Shown: positions 1-10,407, counted from the first letter of the stretch. The stretch: 64,000 nucleotides of DNA from Oceanisphaera arctica (GCF_002936955.1 NZ_MPZM01000010.1:1-64000); one strand, 5' to 3'. Translations and numbers: made by a program. Notes: generated by a model from the letters alone, not told the origin.

Positions 1-862
1 GCTGACCGCGGATCCGCGCATCGCCGGCGTCTGTTTCACCGGATCCACCGACACCGCCATGCTGATCAACCAGACCCTGGCCAAGCGGAAAGGCGCCATC
101 ATACCGCTGATCGCCGAAACCGGCGGTCAGAACGCCATGATCGTCGACTCCACCGCCCTGCCCGAGCAAGTGGTGCGTGACGTGGTGCGCGCCGCCTTCC
201 AAAGCGCCGGCCAGCGCTGCTCCGCCCTGCGGGTACTCTATCTGCAAGACGATATCGCCGAACGGGTACTGGAAATACTGAAAGGCGCCATGGACGAGCT
301 GAGCGTGGCCGATCCGGCACTCTGGTCGACCGACGTAGGCCCTGTAATTGATCAGGACGCCCAGGCCGGTCTGGAAGCGCACCTGAGCAAGATGCTGGCC
401 GCCGGTAAAAAAGTCATCGCCCAGACCCGGCTCGGCAAAGGCTGCGACAAGGGCTTCTATATTCAGCCCACTGCGTTGGAGATAAGTGCCATCGGCGAGC
501 TGGAGAAAGAGCAGTTCGGCCCCATACTGCACGTGGTACGTTTCAAGGCCAAAGACATAGACTTGGTAATCAATGATATCAATAACACCGGTTACGGCCT
601 GACCTTGGGTATCCACAGCCGCAACGAGTCTTTTGCCGAGTATGTGGCCCAAAGCATTAATGCGGGTAACGCCTATATCAACCGGGATCAAATCGGCGCC
701 ATGGTGGGCGTACAACCCTTCGGTGGTCAGGGCCTGTCCGGCACCGGCCCCAAGGCCGGTGGTCCCCACTACCTGACCCGCTTCATCACCGAGAAGACCA
801 TCACCAACAACACCACGGCCATCGGCGGCAACGCCACCCTGCTGTCACTGGGTGAGGGTTGA
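1..862 (+). CDS. putA: Bifunctional proline dehydrogenase/P5C dehydrogenase PutA, C-terminal fragment
   Basis: Only the end of the gene is present; the frame is open from base 2 to the stop at 860-862. The visible part is the aldehyde dehydrogenase module, which oxidises glutamate semialdehyde (from P5C) to glutamate with NAD+. The catalytic cysteine is in AGQRCSALR (codon near 218), and the C-terminal signature FGGQGLSGTGPKAGG is followed by a GGNATLL tail as in enterobacterial PutA. The proline dehydrogenase domain and any N-terminal DNA-binding domain lie outside the window. No terminator follows immediately; a strong hairpin lies about 205 bases downstream. Confidence 0.93.
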   Translation, partial: LTADPRIAGVCFTGSTDTAMLINQTLAKRKGAIIPLIAETGGQNAMIVDSTALPEQVVRDVVRAAFQSAGQRCSALRVLYLQDDIAERVLEILKGAMDELSVADPALWSTDVGPVIDQDAQAGLEAHLSKMLAAGKKVIAQTRLGKGCDKGFYIQPTALEISAIGELEKEQFGPILHVVRFKAKDIDLVINDINNTGYGLTLGIHSRNESFAEYVAQSINAGNAYINRDQIGAMVGVQPFGGQGLSGTGPKAGGPHYLTRFITEKTITNNTTAIGGNATLLSLGEG

Positions 863-911
863 ATCTCTAGCTAGCAGAGGCAAGAAGCCGGCGACTCCGG
901 AGTGTAGATGA

Positions 912-1011
912 GGGCAAAGGGATCTGCTCAGCCGACCTTCTGTTTCAGGGATGAAACAGAGAGCGTACATGGAGGTATTCACAGCGAGTCGGCGGAGTGG
1001 GCCCTTTGCCC
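912..1011. repeat. Dispersed ~100-bp hairpin repeat, copy 1
   Basis: The outer arms GGGCAAAGGG and CCCTTTGCCC pair, followed inward by GCTCAGCCGAC against a GTCGGCGGAG-type strand. Inside is a second stem, TCTGTTTC/GAAACAGA. A related copy with the same outer arms and a different inner stem lies at 32073-32173. Both are intergenic. No ORF fits. It resembles the short intergenic palindromic repeats scattered through gammaproteobacterial genomes. Confidence 0.8.
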
Positions 1012-1067
1012 GAAGCTATAACCGTATCCATAGTCTGTGGTGAAGAACAAACGATGGACTGAAGAAG

Positions 1068-1091
1068 AAAAGGCGCTGCAGCGCCTTTTTT
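1068..1091 (+). terminator. Rho-independent terminator upstream of cca
   Basis: AAAGGCGC/GCGCCTTT stem around a TGCA loop, followed by six T. It ends transcription arriving from the putA side, and a TATAAT at 1105-1110 follows at once, so cca probably starts from its own promoter. Confidence 0.8.
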
Positions 1092-1104
1092 CATATTCAG
1101 TCGT

Positions 1105-1110
1105 TATAAT
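1105..1110 (+). promoter_or_regulatory. Probable -10 box for cca
   Basis: Perfect TATAAT 29 bases before the GTG start of cca. No good -35 hexamer is seen at the usual distance, where the terminator T-run lies. Confidence 0.4.
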
Positions 1111-1138
1111 GACCTTTTTCGAGAGGAGACCTGAATTC

Positions 1139-2365
1139 GTGGAAGTCTATCTGGTGGGGGGCGCGGTAAGGGATGAACTGCTGGGGCTGGAGATCAGGGA
1201 GCGAGACTACATGGTGGTGGGCGCCATCCCCGAGCAACTGCTCAAGCTCGGCTACAACCAGGTCGGCAAAGACTTTCCGGTTTTTCTGCACCCGAAAAGC
1301 AAAGAAGAATATGCTCTGGCCCGCACCGAGCGCAAGTCGGGCAAGGGCTACACCGGTTTTATCTGCGAATTCGGCCCCGAGGTGACGCTGGAAGAAGACC
1401 TGATGCGCCGGGATCTGACCATCAACGCCATCGCCCGGGACCAGCAAGGCACGCTGCATGACCCCTACGGCGGCCAGGCCGATATCGAGGCCAGAGTGCT
1501 GCGCCATGTTTCCGATGCCTTCGGTGAAGATCCGCTACGGGTATTGCGGGTGGCGCGCTTTGCCGCCCGCTTTCACGCCCAGGGCTTTACCGTGGCCGAT
1601 GAAACCCGGGCGTTGATGCGGCAGATGGCCGCCAGCGGTGAGCTCGGCGCCCTGACCCCGGAACGGGTCTGGAAAGAAACGGAAAAGGCTCTGTCCTGCG
1701 ACCATCCCCAGGTGTTTTTCGAGGTATTGCGCCAGTGCGGTGCGCTCAAGGTGCTGTTTCCGGAAGTGGATGCCCTGTTCGGTGTACCCGGACCAAAAAA
1801 ATGGCACCCGGAAATCGATACCGGCCTGCATACCATGATGGTACTCAAACGCGCCGCCGAGCTGGACGCGGGGCTACCCTGTCGCTTTGCCGCCCTCTGT
1901 CATGACTTCGGCAAGGCGCTGACCCCATCTGATAAATGGCCCAGCCATCACGATCATGGTGAGCTGGGAATAGAACCGATAGCGGCGCTGTGCGCTCGCT
2001 TCAAGGTGCCCACCGAGCACAAGGAGCTGGCCATCCTCATGAGCCGCTGGCATATCTGCCTGCATCGTCTGGTCAGCCCGACGCCGGAACAGGCCGAGGC
2101 GGTACTGGAGCTGTTTCAGCATACCGACGCCTGGCGCAAGCCCGAACGTTTCGCCCAGTTACTCTTGTGTGCTCAGGCGGACTTGCAGGGTAGAACCGGC
2201 TTCGAGCAACGCCCTTATCCACAGCGGGAGCAGCTGTGGCAATGGTTGTGCGAGCTGAGAGCCATTACCGCCGCCCCCTTTGTTGCTCAGGGTCTCAGGG
2301 GGCCGGCCATCGGCGAGGCTATTGCTGCCGCCCGCCTGCAACAACTCAGGCTGTGGCTGGCTTAA
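1139..2365 (+). CDS. cca: CCA tRNA nucleotidyltransferase (multifunctional CCA protein)
   Basis: Adds or repairs the 3' CCA of tRNAs; in gammaproteobacteria the same protein carries an HD phosphohydrolase domain. Chosen start is GTG at 1139, giving [12 protein letters not shown], preceded by GAGAGGAG; the frame is open further upstream but that part is not family-like. Length is 408 aa (E. coli 412). The nucleotide-binding GGAVRD is at about residues 7-12. The metal-binding carboxylates are E21 and D23 (ERD), where E. coli has DRD; I believe ExD occurs naturally in relatives. The HD motif is in [10 protein letters not shown] near residue 255. The 3' end overlaps convergent uppP by four bases. 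Confidence 0.95.
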   Translation: MEVYLVGGAVRDELLGLEIRERDYMVVGAIPEQLLKLGYNQVGKDFPVFLHPKSKEEYALARTERKSGKGYTGFICEFGPEVTLEEDLMRRDLTINAIARDQQGTLHDPYGGQADIEARVLRHVSDAFGEDPLRVLRVARFAARFHAQGFTVADETRALMRQMAASGELGALTPERVWKETEKALSCDHPQVFFEVLRQCGALKVLFPEVDALFGVPGPKKWHPEIDTGLHTMMVLKRAAELDAGLPCRFAALCHDFGKALTPSDKWPSHHDHGELGIEPIAALCARFKVPTEHKELAILMSRWHICLHRLVSPTPEQAEAVLELFQHTDAWRKPERFAQLLLCAQADLQGRTGFEQRPYPQREQLWQWLCELRAITAAPFVAQGLRGPAIGEAIAAARLQQLRLWLA

Positions 2366-3165
2366 AGCTGCCCGGCCATTACCCAGAACAGCACAGCGCC
2401 CAGCCCCAGCCGATACAACACGAAGGGCATGACACCGATACGGTTGAGCAGGGTGAGAAAAAGATGAATACAGACCAGGGCGCTGGCAAAGGACACCACC
2501 ACGCCCAGACCGATGGCCGACCAGGGCATCGTCAGGCCGGAGCCGATCAAACCGGTCGCCTGGTGGCTGCCAGCCAGAAAGATAATGGGGATAGACATCA
2601 GAAACGAAAAGCGAGCGGCGGCGGACCGGGTCATGCCCAGCATCAAGCCGGCGGTCAGGGTAATACCGCTGCGTGAGGTGCCCGGGATCAGAGCCAGTGC
2701 CTGGGCACATCCCAATAGCAAGGCGCCCCGCCAGCCGGTCTGATATTCGTCTTTGTGCAGCTGCGCCATCTTGTCCGCGACCCACAGTAACAAACCAAAC
2801 ACCACTGTGGCCGTCGCAATCACCCAACCGGAACGCAGATAATCGGCAATCACGCCGCCAAAAAACGCTCCCACCACACAGGCCGGCACGGTCGCCAGCA
2901 CAATGCTCCAGGCCAGCCGCGATTCGGCATTATGTTCTTTTCCACGTAACGAGCGAGACCAGGCCAGAGTCAGGGTGACCACTTCTTTGCGGAAGTAATA
3001 CAGCACCGCCAGCAAGCTGCCCAGATGCACCGCCACGTCGAAGGCCATGCCCTGATCGCGCCAGCCCAACAACACCGAAGGCAAGATAAGGTGCGCCGAG
3101 CTGGAGATGGGAAGAAACTCGGTAAAACCCTGAATGAGAGCGAGCAGTATGACGTGCACTTCCAT
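2362..3165 (-). CDS. uppP: Undecaprenyl-diphosphatase UppP (BacA)
   Basis: Integral membrane phosphatase that dephosphorylates undecaprenyl pyrophosphate to recycle the lipid carrier for peptidoglycan and other envelope polymers; overexpression gives bacitracin resistance. 267 aa, many hydrophobic segments. Signature motifs are both present: [11 protein letters not shown] near residues 17-27 (the E/D-rich active-site loop) and [11 protein letters not shown] near residue 160. It lies downstream of folB on the same strand, 74 bases apart, in the order also found in E. coli. Confidence 0.96.
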   Translation of the reverse strand: MEVHVILLALIQGFTEFLPISSSAHLILPSVLLGWRDQGMAFDVAVHLGSLLAVLYYFRKEVVTLTLAWSRSLRGKEHNAESRLAWSIVLATVPACVVGAFFGGVIADYLRSGWVIATATVVFGLLLWVADKMAQLHKDEYQTGWRGALLLGCAQALALIPGTSRSGITLTAGLMLGMTRSAAARFSFLMSIPIIFLAGSHQATGLIGSGLTMPWSAIGLGVVVSFASALVCIHLFLTLLNRIGVMPFVLYRLGLGAVLFWVMAGQL

Positions 3166-3239
3166 GTTGTTATTCCTTTGAGTGGTTACGTCCGCAGGCT
3201 AGCAGTGTTCAATTACGCCTTAATGACATTTCAACTAAT

Positions 3240-3599
3240 TCAGCTGCCGTGGGCAAAACGCTCTATCTCCACTCCAACCCCGGCGGCATTGGCCACCGCG
3301 CTTGGCTTGGTCAACCTGACCTTCACCGAGTGAACCGGAAACTCCGCCAGGATCAACTGAGCTATCTGTTCGGCCATGGTTTCGACCAGCTCCACATGAT
3401 TTTGTTCCGCGTGATGCGTCACTTTCTGGGACAGGGAGGCATAATCGAGCGCCTTGGTAAGATCATCGCCCAAGGCCGCCGGCCGGTTGTCATGTCTCAT
3501 CTCCAGATCGAAGCGGATCTTTTGTTTTATGCTTTTTTCCCACTCATAAGCGCCTATGGTCGTCAGCACTTCGAGGCCTTGTACAAACACTTTATCCAT
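3240..3599 (-). CDS. folB: Dihydroneopterin aldolase
   Basis: Cytoplasmic enzyme of folate synthesis that cleaves 7,8-dihydroneopterin to 6-hydroxymethyl-dihydropterin and glycolaldehyde and usually also epimerises the substrate. 119 aa, standard length. Family features are the start MDKVFVQGLEVLTTIGAYEWE, with the active-site Glu in this N-terminal segment, and the conserved LDYASL segment near residue 50. The C-terminal KVRLTKPSAV carries the catalytic Lys region. Divergent from plsY. Confidence 0.95.
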   Translation of the reverse strand: MDKVFVQGLEVLTTIGAYEWEKSIKQKIRFDLEMRHDNRPAALGDDLTKALDYASLSQKVTHHAEQNHVELVETMAEQIAQLILAEFPVHSVKVRLTKPSAVANAAGVGVEIERFAHGS

Positions 3600-3718
3600 C
3601 GTTTATATCTTCTGTTAAGCTGTGGTTATCTTCGGCGACCGGGCCTTGCTGGCTCCGCCAGTAGCTCGGTTTTTAAGCGCGTAATAGTAACGGATTGACC
3701 CCGAGGTATAAACCGAGA

Positions 3719-4327
3719 ATGACGGCCCTCACCCTGTTTATGATCATGCTCGCCTACCTGGGGGGATCCATCTCCAGCGCTGTGCTGATCTCTCGTCTTT
3801 ACCGCCTGCCAGACCCACGCCTGCATGGCTCGGGTAACCCCGGTGCCACCAATGTGCTGCGTACCGGCAACCGCAGCGCCGCGGTCTGGGTGCTGCTGCT
3901 CGATATTCTCAAGGGCACCTTGCCAGTGTATCTGGGCTGGTTTCTGAACATCAGCCCCTTGTATCTGGCGCTTATCGGCATGGCCGCCTGCCTGGGACAC
4001 ATGTTCCCGCTGTTTTTCCACTTCCGCGGCGGTAAAGGCGTGGCCACCGCCCTCGGTACCCTGCTGCCGCTGGGCATGGACATGACCGGCTTGATGCTGC
4101 TGACCTGGCTGGTCAGTCTGGGACTGTTTGGCTATTCTTCGCTGGCATCACTCATTACCGCCTTGGTGGCGCCACTCTATGTCTATTTCATCAAACCGGA
4201 ATATACGCTATCGGTCGCCTTGCTCTCTTGCCTGATCATACTGCGCCACCACCGTAATATCAGTCGGCTCTATCATCATCAGGAAACCCCGATTATGGAC
4301 AAGTTCAAGCGAAATCGTGATGAGTGA
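3719..4327 (+). CDS. plsY: Acyl-phosphate:glycerol-3-phosphate acyltransferase PlsY
   Basis: Inner-membrane enzyme that transfers the acyl group from acyl-phosphate to glycerol 3-phosphate, the first step of phospholipid synthesis together with PlsX. Start taken at ATG 3719 ([17 protein letters not shown]); the frame runs back to a TTG at 3695, but the resulting extra residues are not family-like. 202 aa (E. coli 205). The three conserved loops are visible: [12 protein letters not shown] near residue 35, [18 protein letters not shown] near 90-107, and [10 protein letters not shown] near the C-terminus. Ends about 57 bases before convergent tsaD. Confidence 0.95.
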   Translation: MTALTLFMIMLAYLGGSISSAVLISRLYRLPDPRLHGSGNPGATNVLRTGNRSAAVWVLLLDILKGTLPVYLGWFLNISPLYLALIGMAACLGHMFPLFFHFRGGKGVATALGTLLPLGMDMTGLMLLTWLVSLGLFGYSSLASLITALVAPLYVYFIKPEYTLSVALLSCLIILRHHRNISRLYHHQETPIMDKFKRNRDE

Positions 4328-4384
4328 AGGGTGAGGGACAAACGATTTCCACCTCACGCCTCCCCTTCGCTCCTGACAACCAGT

Positions 4385-5401
4385 TCAATCAACCGCTTCC
4401 AGCTCGTCCAGCGGCCAGCGCGGTCGGGCTCTTACCGCCAACGGCTCACTCTCACCGGCTTTCAGCCGTTGCAGGCCGGCGAAGGCAATCATGGCGCCGT
4501 TGTCGGTACAGTATTCGTTACGCGGATAAAAGACCTCGCCCTTCAGCCCCTTCATCAGTGTTTCCAGCTGCTGGCGCAACGACACATTCGCACTCACACC
4601 ACCGGCTACCACCAGGCGATTGAGCCCGGTCTGTTGCAGGGCGCGCTTGCACTTGATGGCCAGGGTATCCACTACCGCCTGCTGAAAGGCGTGGGCGATA
4701 TCGGCCCGGGTCTGCTCATCATTGCCCTCCCGGGCAATGGTCGTAGCGGTGGCAGTCTTGAGACCGGAAAAGCTGAAGTCCAGCCCGGGTCTGTCGGTCA
4801 TGGGGCGCGGAAATTTAAAGCGATTGGGCTGACCCTGCTCGGCTAGTTTGGCCAGCCGGGGGCCTCCTGGATAATCCAGCCCCATCAGCTTGGCGGTTTT
4901 ATCGAAGGCCTCACCGGCCGCATCGTCAACCGACTCGCCCAGGATCTGATAACGGCCGATGCCATCCACCCGAACCAGCAGGGTATGACCGCCGGAAACC
5001 AGCAGGGCAACGAAAGGAAAGGCCGGTACCCGCTCTTCCAGCATGGGGGCCAGTAGATGGCCTTCCATATGATGCACCGCCACCGCAGGCTTGTTCCAGG
5101 CGAAGGCCAGGCTGCGGCCTATGGTGGCGCCGACCAGCAAGGCGCCCATCAAGCCCGGGCCGGCGGTATAGGCCACGCCGTCGATATCGTCACGGCTGCA
5201 GCCGGCGTCACGCAGCGCCGCCTCGATCAACGGAATGGTCTTGCGGATATGATCCCGGCTGGCCAGCTCGGGCACAACGCCACCGTAGTCCGCATGCAGC
5301 GCTACCTGGCTATATAACTGGTGAGCCATGATACCGAGTTGGTCGTCGTAGATGGCGATGCCGGTTTCATCACAGGAAGTTTCTATACCTAGTACACGCA
5401 T
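4385..5401 (-). CDS. tsaD: tRNA N6-adenosine threonylcarbamoyltransferase TsaD
   Basis: Transfers the threonylcarbamoyl group to A37 of ANN-decoding tRNAs, working with TsaB, TsaE and the TsaC product. 338 aa, full length, start [20 protein letters not shown]. The metal-binding HMEGH motif is near residue 111-115 and the ASKHA-type phosphate loop VSGGHTLL near 135. Divergent from rpsU, the usual gammaproteobacterial arrangement. Confidence 0.96.
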   Translation of the reverse strand: MRVLGIETSCDETGIAIYDDQLGIMAHQLYSQVALHADYGGVVPELASRDHIRKTIPLIEAALRDAGCSRDDIDGVAYTAGPGLMGALLVGATIGRSLAFAWNKPAVAVHHMEGHLLAPMLEERVPAFPFVALLVSGGHTLLVRVDGIGRYQILGESVDDAAGEAFDKTAKLMGLDYPGGPRLAKLAEQGQPNRFKFPRPMTDRPGLDFSFSGLKTATATTIAREGNDEQTRADIAHAFQQAVVDTLAIKCKRALQQTGLNRLVVAGGVSANVSLRQQLETLMKGLKGEVFYPRNEYCTDNGAMIAFAGLQRLKAGESEPLAVRARPRWPLDELEAVD

Positions 5402-5487
5402 GTCGGTCTAATCATTCAAGGCTGTCGGAAAAGAGGGGCCTATGTTACCCTCCCCGTGATTTTTTAACCAGCGAAGGGCTGTCGGAC

Positions 5488-5796
<309 letters not shown>

Positions 5797-5811
5797 GTTG
5801 TTGTTGATCTC

Positions 5812-6255
5812 ATGTCTTTAAAAGACCAGCTGTCGGAGCAACAAAAGATTGCCATGCGTGCCAGAAACAAGGCGCGCCTCGGCACCTTGCGTATGCTGCT
5901 GGCAGAGATCAAACAGAAAGAGATAGACAGCCGCGAGCTCCTGGATGATGACGCCATCATCACTATCGTCACCAAAATGGTGAAACAGCGTAAAGACTCC
6001 GCCACTCAATTTGAGCAGGCCGGACGTCAGGAGCTGGCCGATGGTGAACGCCAGGAGATTGTGGTGCTGCAGGAATTCCTGCCGCAACCTCTGACAGCAG
6101 ACGAACTGGATGCCTTGCTGACGCAAGCCATCGCCGATACCGGTGCCACTGGCATGCAGGATATGGGCAAAGTGATGGCGGTGCTCAAACCGCAAATCCA
6201 GGGACGTGCAGATATGGGTAAGGTCAGCGCCAGCATCAAAGCCAGACTGGCTTAA
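5812..6255 (+). CDS. yqeY: GatB/YqeY domain protein
   Basis: 147 aa, entirely helical in character, start MSLKDQLSEQQKIAMRARNKARLGTL-type. The family is homologous to the tRNA-binding C-terminal domain of GatB, but its own role is not established. It starts 15 bases after rpsU and is followed by a terminator-like hairpin before dnaG, so rpsU and yqeY are probably expressed more than dnaG. Confidence 0.93.
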   Translation: MSLKDQLSEQQKIAMRARNKARLGTLRMLLAEIKQKEIDSRELLDDDAIITIVTKMVKQRKDSATQFEQAGRQELADGERQEIVVLQEFLPQPLTADELDALLTQAIADTGATGMQDMGKVMAVLKPQIQGRADMGKVSASIKARLA

Positions 6256-6281
6256 GCGCTCAAGCTGTTCCCTGCCGACGG

Positions 6282-6317
6282 GCCGTGCCTCTTCATGAAG
6301 CACGGCTTTGTTTTTTT
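6282..6317 (+). terminator. Internal terminator between yqeY and dnaG
   Basis: GCCGTGC/GCACGGC stem with an 11-base loop, followed by TTTGTTTTTTT. It corresponds functionally to the T1 terminator known upstream of dnaG in the E. coli operon, which limits primase expression; here it lies after yqeY. Confidence 0.8.
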
Positions 6318-6330
6318 CGCTTTCCGGTGA

Positions 6331-8112
6331 ATGATGACAGGCAGAATCCCCCAATCCTTTATTGACGACCTGTTGGCCAGAACCGACATCGTCGATCTTA
6401 TCGATCAGCGGGTAAAACTGAAAAAAGCCGGCAAGAACTATCAGGCCTGCTGCCCCTTTCACAACGAAAAATCCCCCTCTTTTACCGTCAGTTCCGATAA
6501 ACAGTTCTATCATTGCTTCGGCTGTGGTGCCCACGGCACCGTGCTGGGCTTTCTGATGGAATATGACGGACTGGAATTTCTCGATGCCATCGACGAACTC
6601 GCCGGCATGCACGGGGTCACGGTCCCGCGGGAAAGCGGCGGCTCCTCCCTGTCTCCCGCACAACAGGCGGCGGCAAAGGCCGTACGCCAGGATCTCTACG
6701 GTCAGCTCAACGATATCAGCCGCTTCTATCAGGTCCAGCTGCGCCAATCGCAAGACGCCATCCAGTATCTCAAGGGCCGCGGCCTGAGCGGTGAGGTGGT
6801 CAAGCACTTCGGCATCGGCTACGTACCGGATCAGTGGGACGGCGTGAAACGCCAGTTTGCCCGAAACCCAGAGGCCGAACGTCAGCTGATTGAAGGCGGC
6901 ATGCTGCTGCAAAGCGACAATGGCCGGGTCTATGACCGTTTTCGCGATCGCATCATGTTCCCCATCCACGACCGACGCGGCCGGGTGATCGGTTTTGGCG
7001 GACGAGTGCTGGGTGACGGTACCCCAAAATACCTGAACTCACCGGAAACACCGGTGTTTCACAAGGGCCGCGAACTCTACGGCCTCTATGAAGTACGGCA
7101 GGCACACCGCAATCCGGACCGCATTCTGGTGGTGGAAGGCTATATGGATGTGGTGGCCCTGGCCCAGTTCGGCATCGACTATGCGGTCGCCAGCCTTGGT
7201 ACCTCCACCACACCCGACCATCTGCAACTGCTGTTTCGCACCACCCGCGAGGTGATCTGCTGCTACGATGGTGACAGGGCCGGGCGTGAGGCCGCTTGGC
7301 GCGCGCTCGAAAACGCCCTGCCACTGATGCAGGATGGCCGCAGCCTGAAATTCGTGTTTCTGCCCGACGGTGAAGACCCCGACACCCTGATACGCAAACT
7401 CGGCGCGCCCGCCTTTGAGCAGCAACTGAACCAGGCCCAGGACTTCGGCGACTTCCTGTTCGAGCGGCTGGCCCAAGACACCATGAGCGGAGACGCAGGC
7501 CAGCACGAGCTGGCCAACAAGGCGGCGGAAGCCATCGTTCGAGTGCCGGAAGGCTTTACCCGCGAGGGTCTGATCACCCACCTCTCCCGCCAGCTGAACT
7601 GGGGCGAAAACGAACGCCGGGTACGAGAGCTGTTCGGTCGTTTACAAAAGAGCAGTGCCGAGCCGCCAGCGCCGACCAGGCGGGCCAGCAAAAAGATAAA
7701 GCTGACCCCTCTTCGCCGGGCCATTGCCCTTGTGCTACAATATCCGGCTGCCGCTGCCAGACTGCCGGCCATGCCCGAACTGGCCGAGTTGCCATTACCC
7801 GGCATGGGACTGCTGCAGACACTGCTGAGTCAGGTACAACACCGACCGGAAATGACCACGGCCCAGTTGCTCGAACACTGGCGAGGTCATGAATCCGAAC
7901 CGGCGCTGGCTCGACTTGCAATGGCTGAAGGCCTGTTCGCAGGCGATCATATCGAGCAAGAGCTGCAGGATATTTTCGTGGTGTTGATCAACGAGTACCT
8001 GGCCAGCCGCATCGAATCTCTGCAACGAAAAAGCAGTCAGCATGGACTGACCTCGGCAGAAAAACAGGAATTACTGCTACTGCTCAGCGAAAGCAAGGGT
8101 GGTGGTGGCTGA
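6331..8112 (+). CDS. dnaG: DNA primase DnaG
   Basis: Synthesises RNA primers at the replication fork. 593 aa. N-terminal zinc-binding domain CCPFHNEKSPSF...FYHCFGCGAHG at about residues 38-65. Toprim core with RILVVEGYMDVVAL near 265 and DGDRAGREAA near 310. The C-terminal helicase-binding domain interacts with DnaB. The start has two adjacent ATG codons (6331, 6334); the ribosome-binding site is weak (CCGGTGA), as expected for a poorly translated primase. 232 bases separate it from rpoD. Confidence 0.97.
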   Translation: MMTGRIPQSFIDDLLARTDIVDLIDQRVKLKKAGKNYQACCPFHNEKSPSFTVSSDKQFYHCFGCGAHGTVLGFLMEYDGLEFLDAIDELAGMHGVTVPRESGGSSLSPAQQAAAKAVRQDLYGQLNDISRFYQVQLRQSQDAIQYLKGRGLSGEVVKHFGIGYVPDQWDGVKRQFARNPEAERQLIEGGMLLQSDNGRVYDRFRDRIMFPIHDRRGRVIGFGGRVLGDGTPKYLNSPETPVFHKGRELYGLYEVRQAHRNPDRILVVEGYMDVVALAQFGIDYAVASLGTSTTPDHLQLLFRTTREVICCYDGDRAGREAAWRALENALPLMQDGRSLKFVFLPDGEDPDTLIRKLGAPAFEQQLNQAQDFGDFLFERLAQDTMSGDAGQHELANKAAEAIVRVPEGFTREGLITHLSRQLNWGENERRVRELFGRLQKSSAEPPAPTRRASKKIKLTPLRRAIALVLQYPAAAARLPAMPELAELPLPGMGLLQTLLSQVQHRPEMTTAQLLEHWRGHESEPALARLAMAEGLFAGDHIEQELQDIFVVLINEYLASRIESLQRKSSQHGLTSAEKQELLLLLSESKGGGG

Positions 8113-8268
8113 ACATTGAAAAGTGGGCGATACGCCCCAATATTGTAAAACAGGCCCGGCAAACGGGTAAAATGATGAACCATTGAACGCTGCAGCACTC
8201 TCACCGTTTATGAAGGCGAGGCGTGTTGGCAAGCTCAGACCAGCATAGCGAGGCTGGTCAAATTTTGT

Positions 8269-8274
8269 TATAAT
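8269..8274 (+). promoter_or_regulatory. Possible -10 box for rpoD
   Basis: Perfect TATAAT 72 bases before the rpoD start in the 233-base dnaG-rpoD gap. No convincing -35 at 16-18 bases. An rpoD-proximal promoter is known in related operons; this one is tentative. Confidence 0.35.
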
Positions 8275-8345
8275 CGGCTACTTGTGCGCCATAAAAGAGT
8301 GCCCAATGCCTACACCCTCTTGCAACATCTAACCGGACGAGTTCT

Positions 8346-10178
8346 ATGGAGCAAACCCCGCAGTCTCAGCTTAAACTTCTCGTTGCCAAAGGTAAAGAAC
8401 AGGGTTACCTGACCTATGCCGAGGTAAACGATCATCTTCCTCAGGATATCGTCGATTCCGATCAAATCGAAGATATCATTCAGATGATCAATGACATGGG
8501 CATTCAGGTGGTGGAAAGCGCCCCCGATGCCGATGATCTGATGATGTCTGAAACCACCGCCGACGAAGACGCCGCCGAGGCCGCCGCCCAGGCGCTGGCT
8601 TCTGTCGAGTCGGAAATTGGCCGCACTACCGACCCGGTGCGCATGTACATGCGCGAAATGGGTACGGTTGAGCTGCTGACCCGTGAGGGCGAAATCGACA
8701 TCGCCAAACGGATCGAAGAAGGCATCAACCAGGTACAGAGCTCGGTATCCGAATACCCCGAGACCATTACCTCTCTGCTCTATCAGTTTGACCGCTTCGA
8801 AGCCGGTGATATCAAACTGAGCGATATCATCTCCGGTTTTCTCGACCCGGACGCCGTCGACACCGTCGCCCCCACAGCCACCCATATCGGCTCAGAGCTG
8901 AGCGATAAAGAGCTGGAAGACGAAGACGATAAAGACGACGACGAAGACGAAGAAGAAGTCGATACCGGTCCCGATCCCGAGCTGGCTCGCGAAAAATTTG
9001 GCGTCTTGCGTGAACAGTACGAAATCATGCGCGGCGTTATTGAAAGCAAAGGGCGCACCTCACCGGAAGCAGCTGCAGAAATAGCCGGGCTGGCTTATAT
9101 TTTCCGCGAGTTTCGCCTGGTACCCAAGCAGTTCGACCGCCTGGTTAATGCCATGCGCAGCACCATGGAGCGCGTCCGTATCCAGGAACGCCTCATCCTG
9201 AAGCTGTGTGTAGAGCAGTGCAAAATGCCGAAGAAGACCTTCGTGCAGGCATTTGCTCAACACGAAAGCGAGCAGGAATGGTTCAAAAAACAACTGGCTG
9301 CCGGTAAAACCTGGTCGGTGAAGATGGAAGACGTGGCCGAAGACGTACTTCGTTCGATCGGCAAGCTCAAGCTGGTAGAAGAAGAAACCGGCCTGACCAT
9401 CTCGCAGATCAAAGACATCAACCGCCGTATGAGCATCGGCGAGGCCAAGGCCCGTCGCGCCAAGAAAGAAATGGTTGAAGCCAACCTGCGTCTGGTTATC
9501 TCCATCGCCAAGAAGTACACCAACCGGGGTCTGCAGTTCCTGGATCTGATTCAGGAAGGCAACATCGGTCTGATGAAGGCCGTGGACAAGTTTGAGTATC
9601 GTCGTGGCTACAAGTTCTCGACCTACGCTACCTGGTGGATCCGGCAGGCCATTACCCGCTCTATCGCGGATCAGGCCCGTACCATCCGTATCCCGGTGCA
9701 CATGATCGAGACCATCAACAAGCTCAACCGTATTTCCCGCCAGATGCTGCAGGAAATGGGTCGTGAACCGACCCCGGAAGAACTGGCTCATCGTATGGCA
9801 ATGCCGGAAGACAAGATCCGCAAGGTGCTGAAAATCGCCAAAGAGCCGATCTCGATGGAAACGCCTATCGGCGACGATGAAGACTCCCATCTGGGCGACT
9901 TTATCGAGGACACCACCCTGTCCTTGCCGGCCGACTCCGCCACCAGCGAGAGCCTGCGTAACGCCACCAAGGACGTACTCTCTGGCCTGACCGCACGGGA
10001 AGCCAAGGTACTGCGTATGCGTTTCGGTATCGACATGAACACCGACCATACCCTGGAAGAAGTGGGCAAGCAGTTCGACGTTACCCGCGAGCGTATCCGC
10101 CAGATCGAAGCCAAGGCATTGCGCAAACTGCGCCATCCCAGCCGCTCCGAAGTACTGCGCAGCTTCCTCGACGAATAA
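8346..10178 (+). CDS. rpoD: RNA polymerase primary sigma factor RpoD (sigma-70)
   Basis: Housekeeping sigma factor. 610 aa (E. coli 613). Region 1.1 at the N-terminus; an acidic stretch of D/E residues around 190-205 in the non-conserved region; regions 2.1-2.4 with [19 protein letters not shown] and [15 protein letters not shown] near 390-440. Region 4.2 has the helix-turn-helix [18 protein letters not shown], ending [12 protein letters not shown] strong terminator follows. Confidence 0.98.
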   Translation: MEQTPQSQLKLLVAKGKEQGYLTYAEVNDHLPQDIVDSDQIEDIIQMINDMGIQVVESAPDADDLMMSETTADEDAAEAAAQALASVESEIGRTTDPVRMYMREMGTVELLTREGEIDIAKRIEEGINQVQSSVSEYPETITSLLYQFDRFEAGDIKLSDIISGFLDPDAVDTVAPTATHIGSELSDKELEDEDDKDDDEDEEEVDTGPDPELAREKFGVLREQYEIMRGVIESKGRTSPEAAAEIAGLAYIFREFRLVPKQFDRLVNAMRSTMERVRIQERLILKLCVEQCKMPKKTFVQAFAQHESEQEWFKKQLAAGKTWSVKMEDVAEDVLRSIGKLKLVEEETGLTISQIKDINRRMSIGEAKARRAKKEMVEANLRLVISIAKKYTNRGLQFLDLIQEGNIGLMKAVDKFEYRRGYKFSTYATWWIRQAITRSIADQARTIRIPVHMIETINKLNRISRQMLQEMGREPTPEELAHRMAMPEDKIRKVLKIAKEPISMETPIGDDEDSHLGDFIEDTTLSLPADSATSESLRNATKDVLSGLTAREAKVLRMRFGIDMNTDHTLEEVGKQFDVTRERIRQIEAKALRKLRHPSRSEVLRSFLDE

Positions 10179-10207
10179 CGGGTAGTTTACGGCAGTCAAA
10201 AACGTTA

Positions 10208-10236
10208 AAAGGGCGCCTCGGCGCCCTTTCTCTTTT
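10208..10236 (+). terminator. Terminator of the rpsU-rpoD unit
   Basis: Perfect AAAGGGCGCC/GGCGCCCTTT stem with a two-base centre, followed by CTCTTTT. Located 30 bases after the rpoD stop. Confidence 0.9.
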
Positions 10237-10288
10237 CAGCTTTCAGTACCAACCGTTTAAAAATCAAACTGATATGGGCCTCCCCGAC

Positions 10289-10317
10289 TAGACAGCCAAG
10301 ACGGCTTTCCTTATAAT
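10289..10317 (+). promoter_or_regulatory. Promoter of tRNA-Ile(CAT)
   Basis: TAGACA (10289-10294), 17-base spacer, TATAAT (10312-10317); the tRNA starts 13 bases downstream. Spacing and position fit a strong stable-RNA promoter. Confidence 0.75.
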
Positions 10318-10330
10318 CAGCTCCACTTTT

Positions 10331-10407
10331 GGCCCCTTAGCTCAGTTGGTTAGAGCACACGACTCATAATCGTTAGGTCCCCAGTTCAAGTCTGGGAGGG
10401 GCCACCA
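10331..10407 (+). tRNA. tRNA-Ile (anticodon CAT, lysidine-modified type)
   Basis: 77 nt including encoded CCA. The acceptor GGCCCCT pairs with AGGGGCC; the D-arm is standard; the anticodon loop CTCATAA carries CAT; the T-arm loop is TTCAAGT. The body matches the E. coli ileX/ileY type rather than tRNA-Met. In such tRNAs C34 is converted to lysidine by TilS so that AUA is read as Ile. Its 3' part (from 10362) is the attachment site of the adjacent integrative element; the gene remains intact. Confidence 0.95.

Noticed and set aside
5818-6969. 383-codon open frame antisense to yqeY and dnaG
   Set aside because: Opposite two certain genes and crosses their terminator; no recognisable domain.
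9060-10199. 379-codon open frame antisense to rpoD
   Set aside because: Lies wholly opposite a certain gene, with no family features; high-G+C coding strands often leave such frames open.
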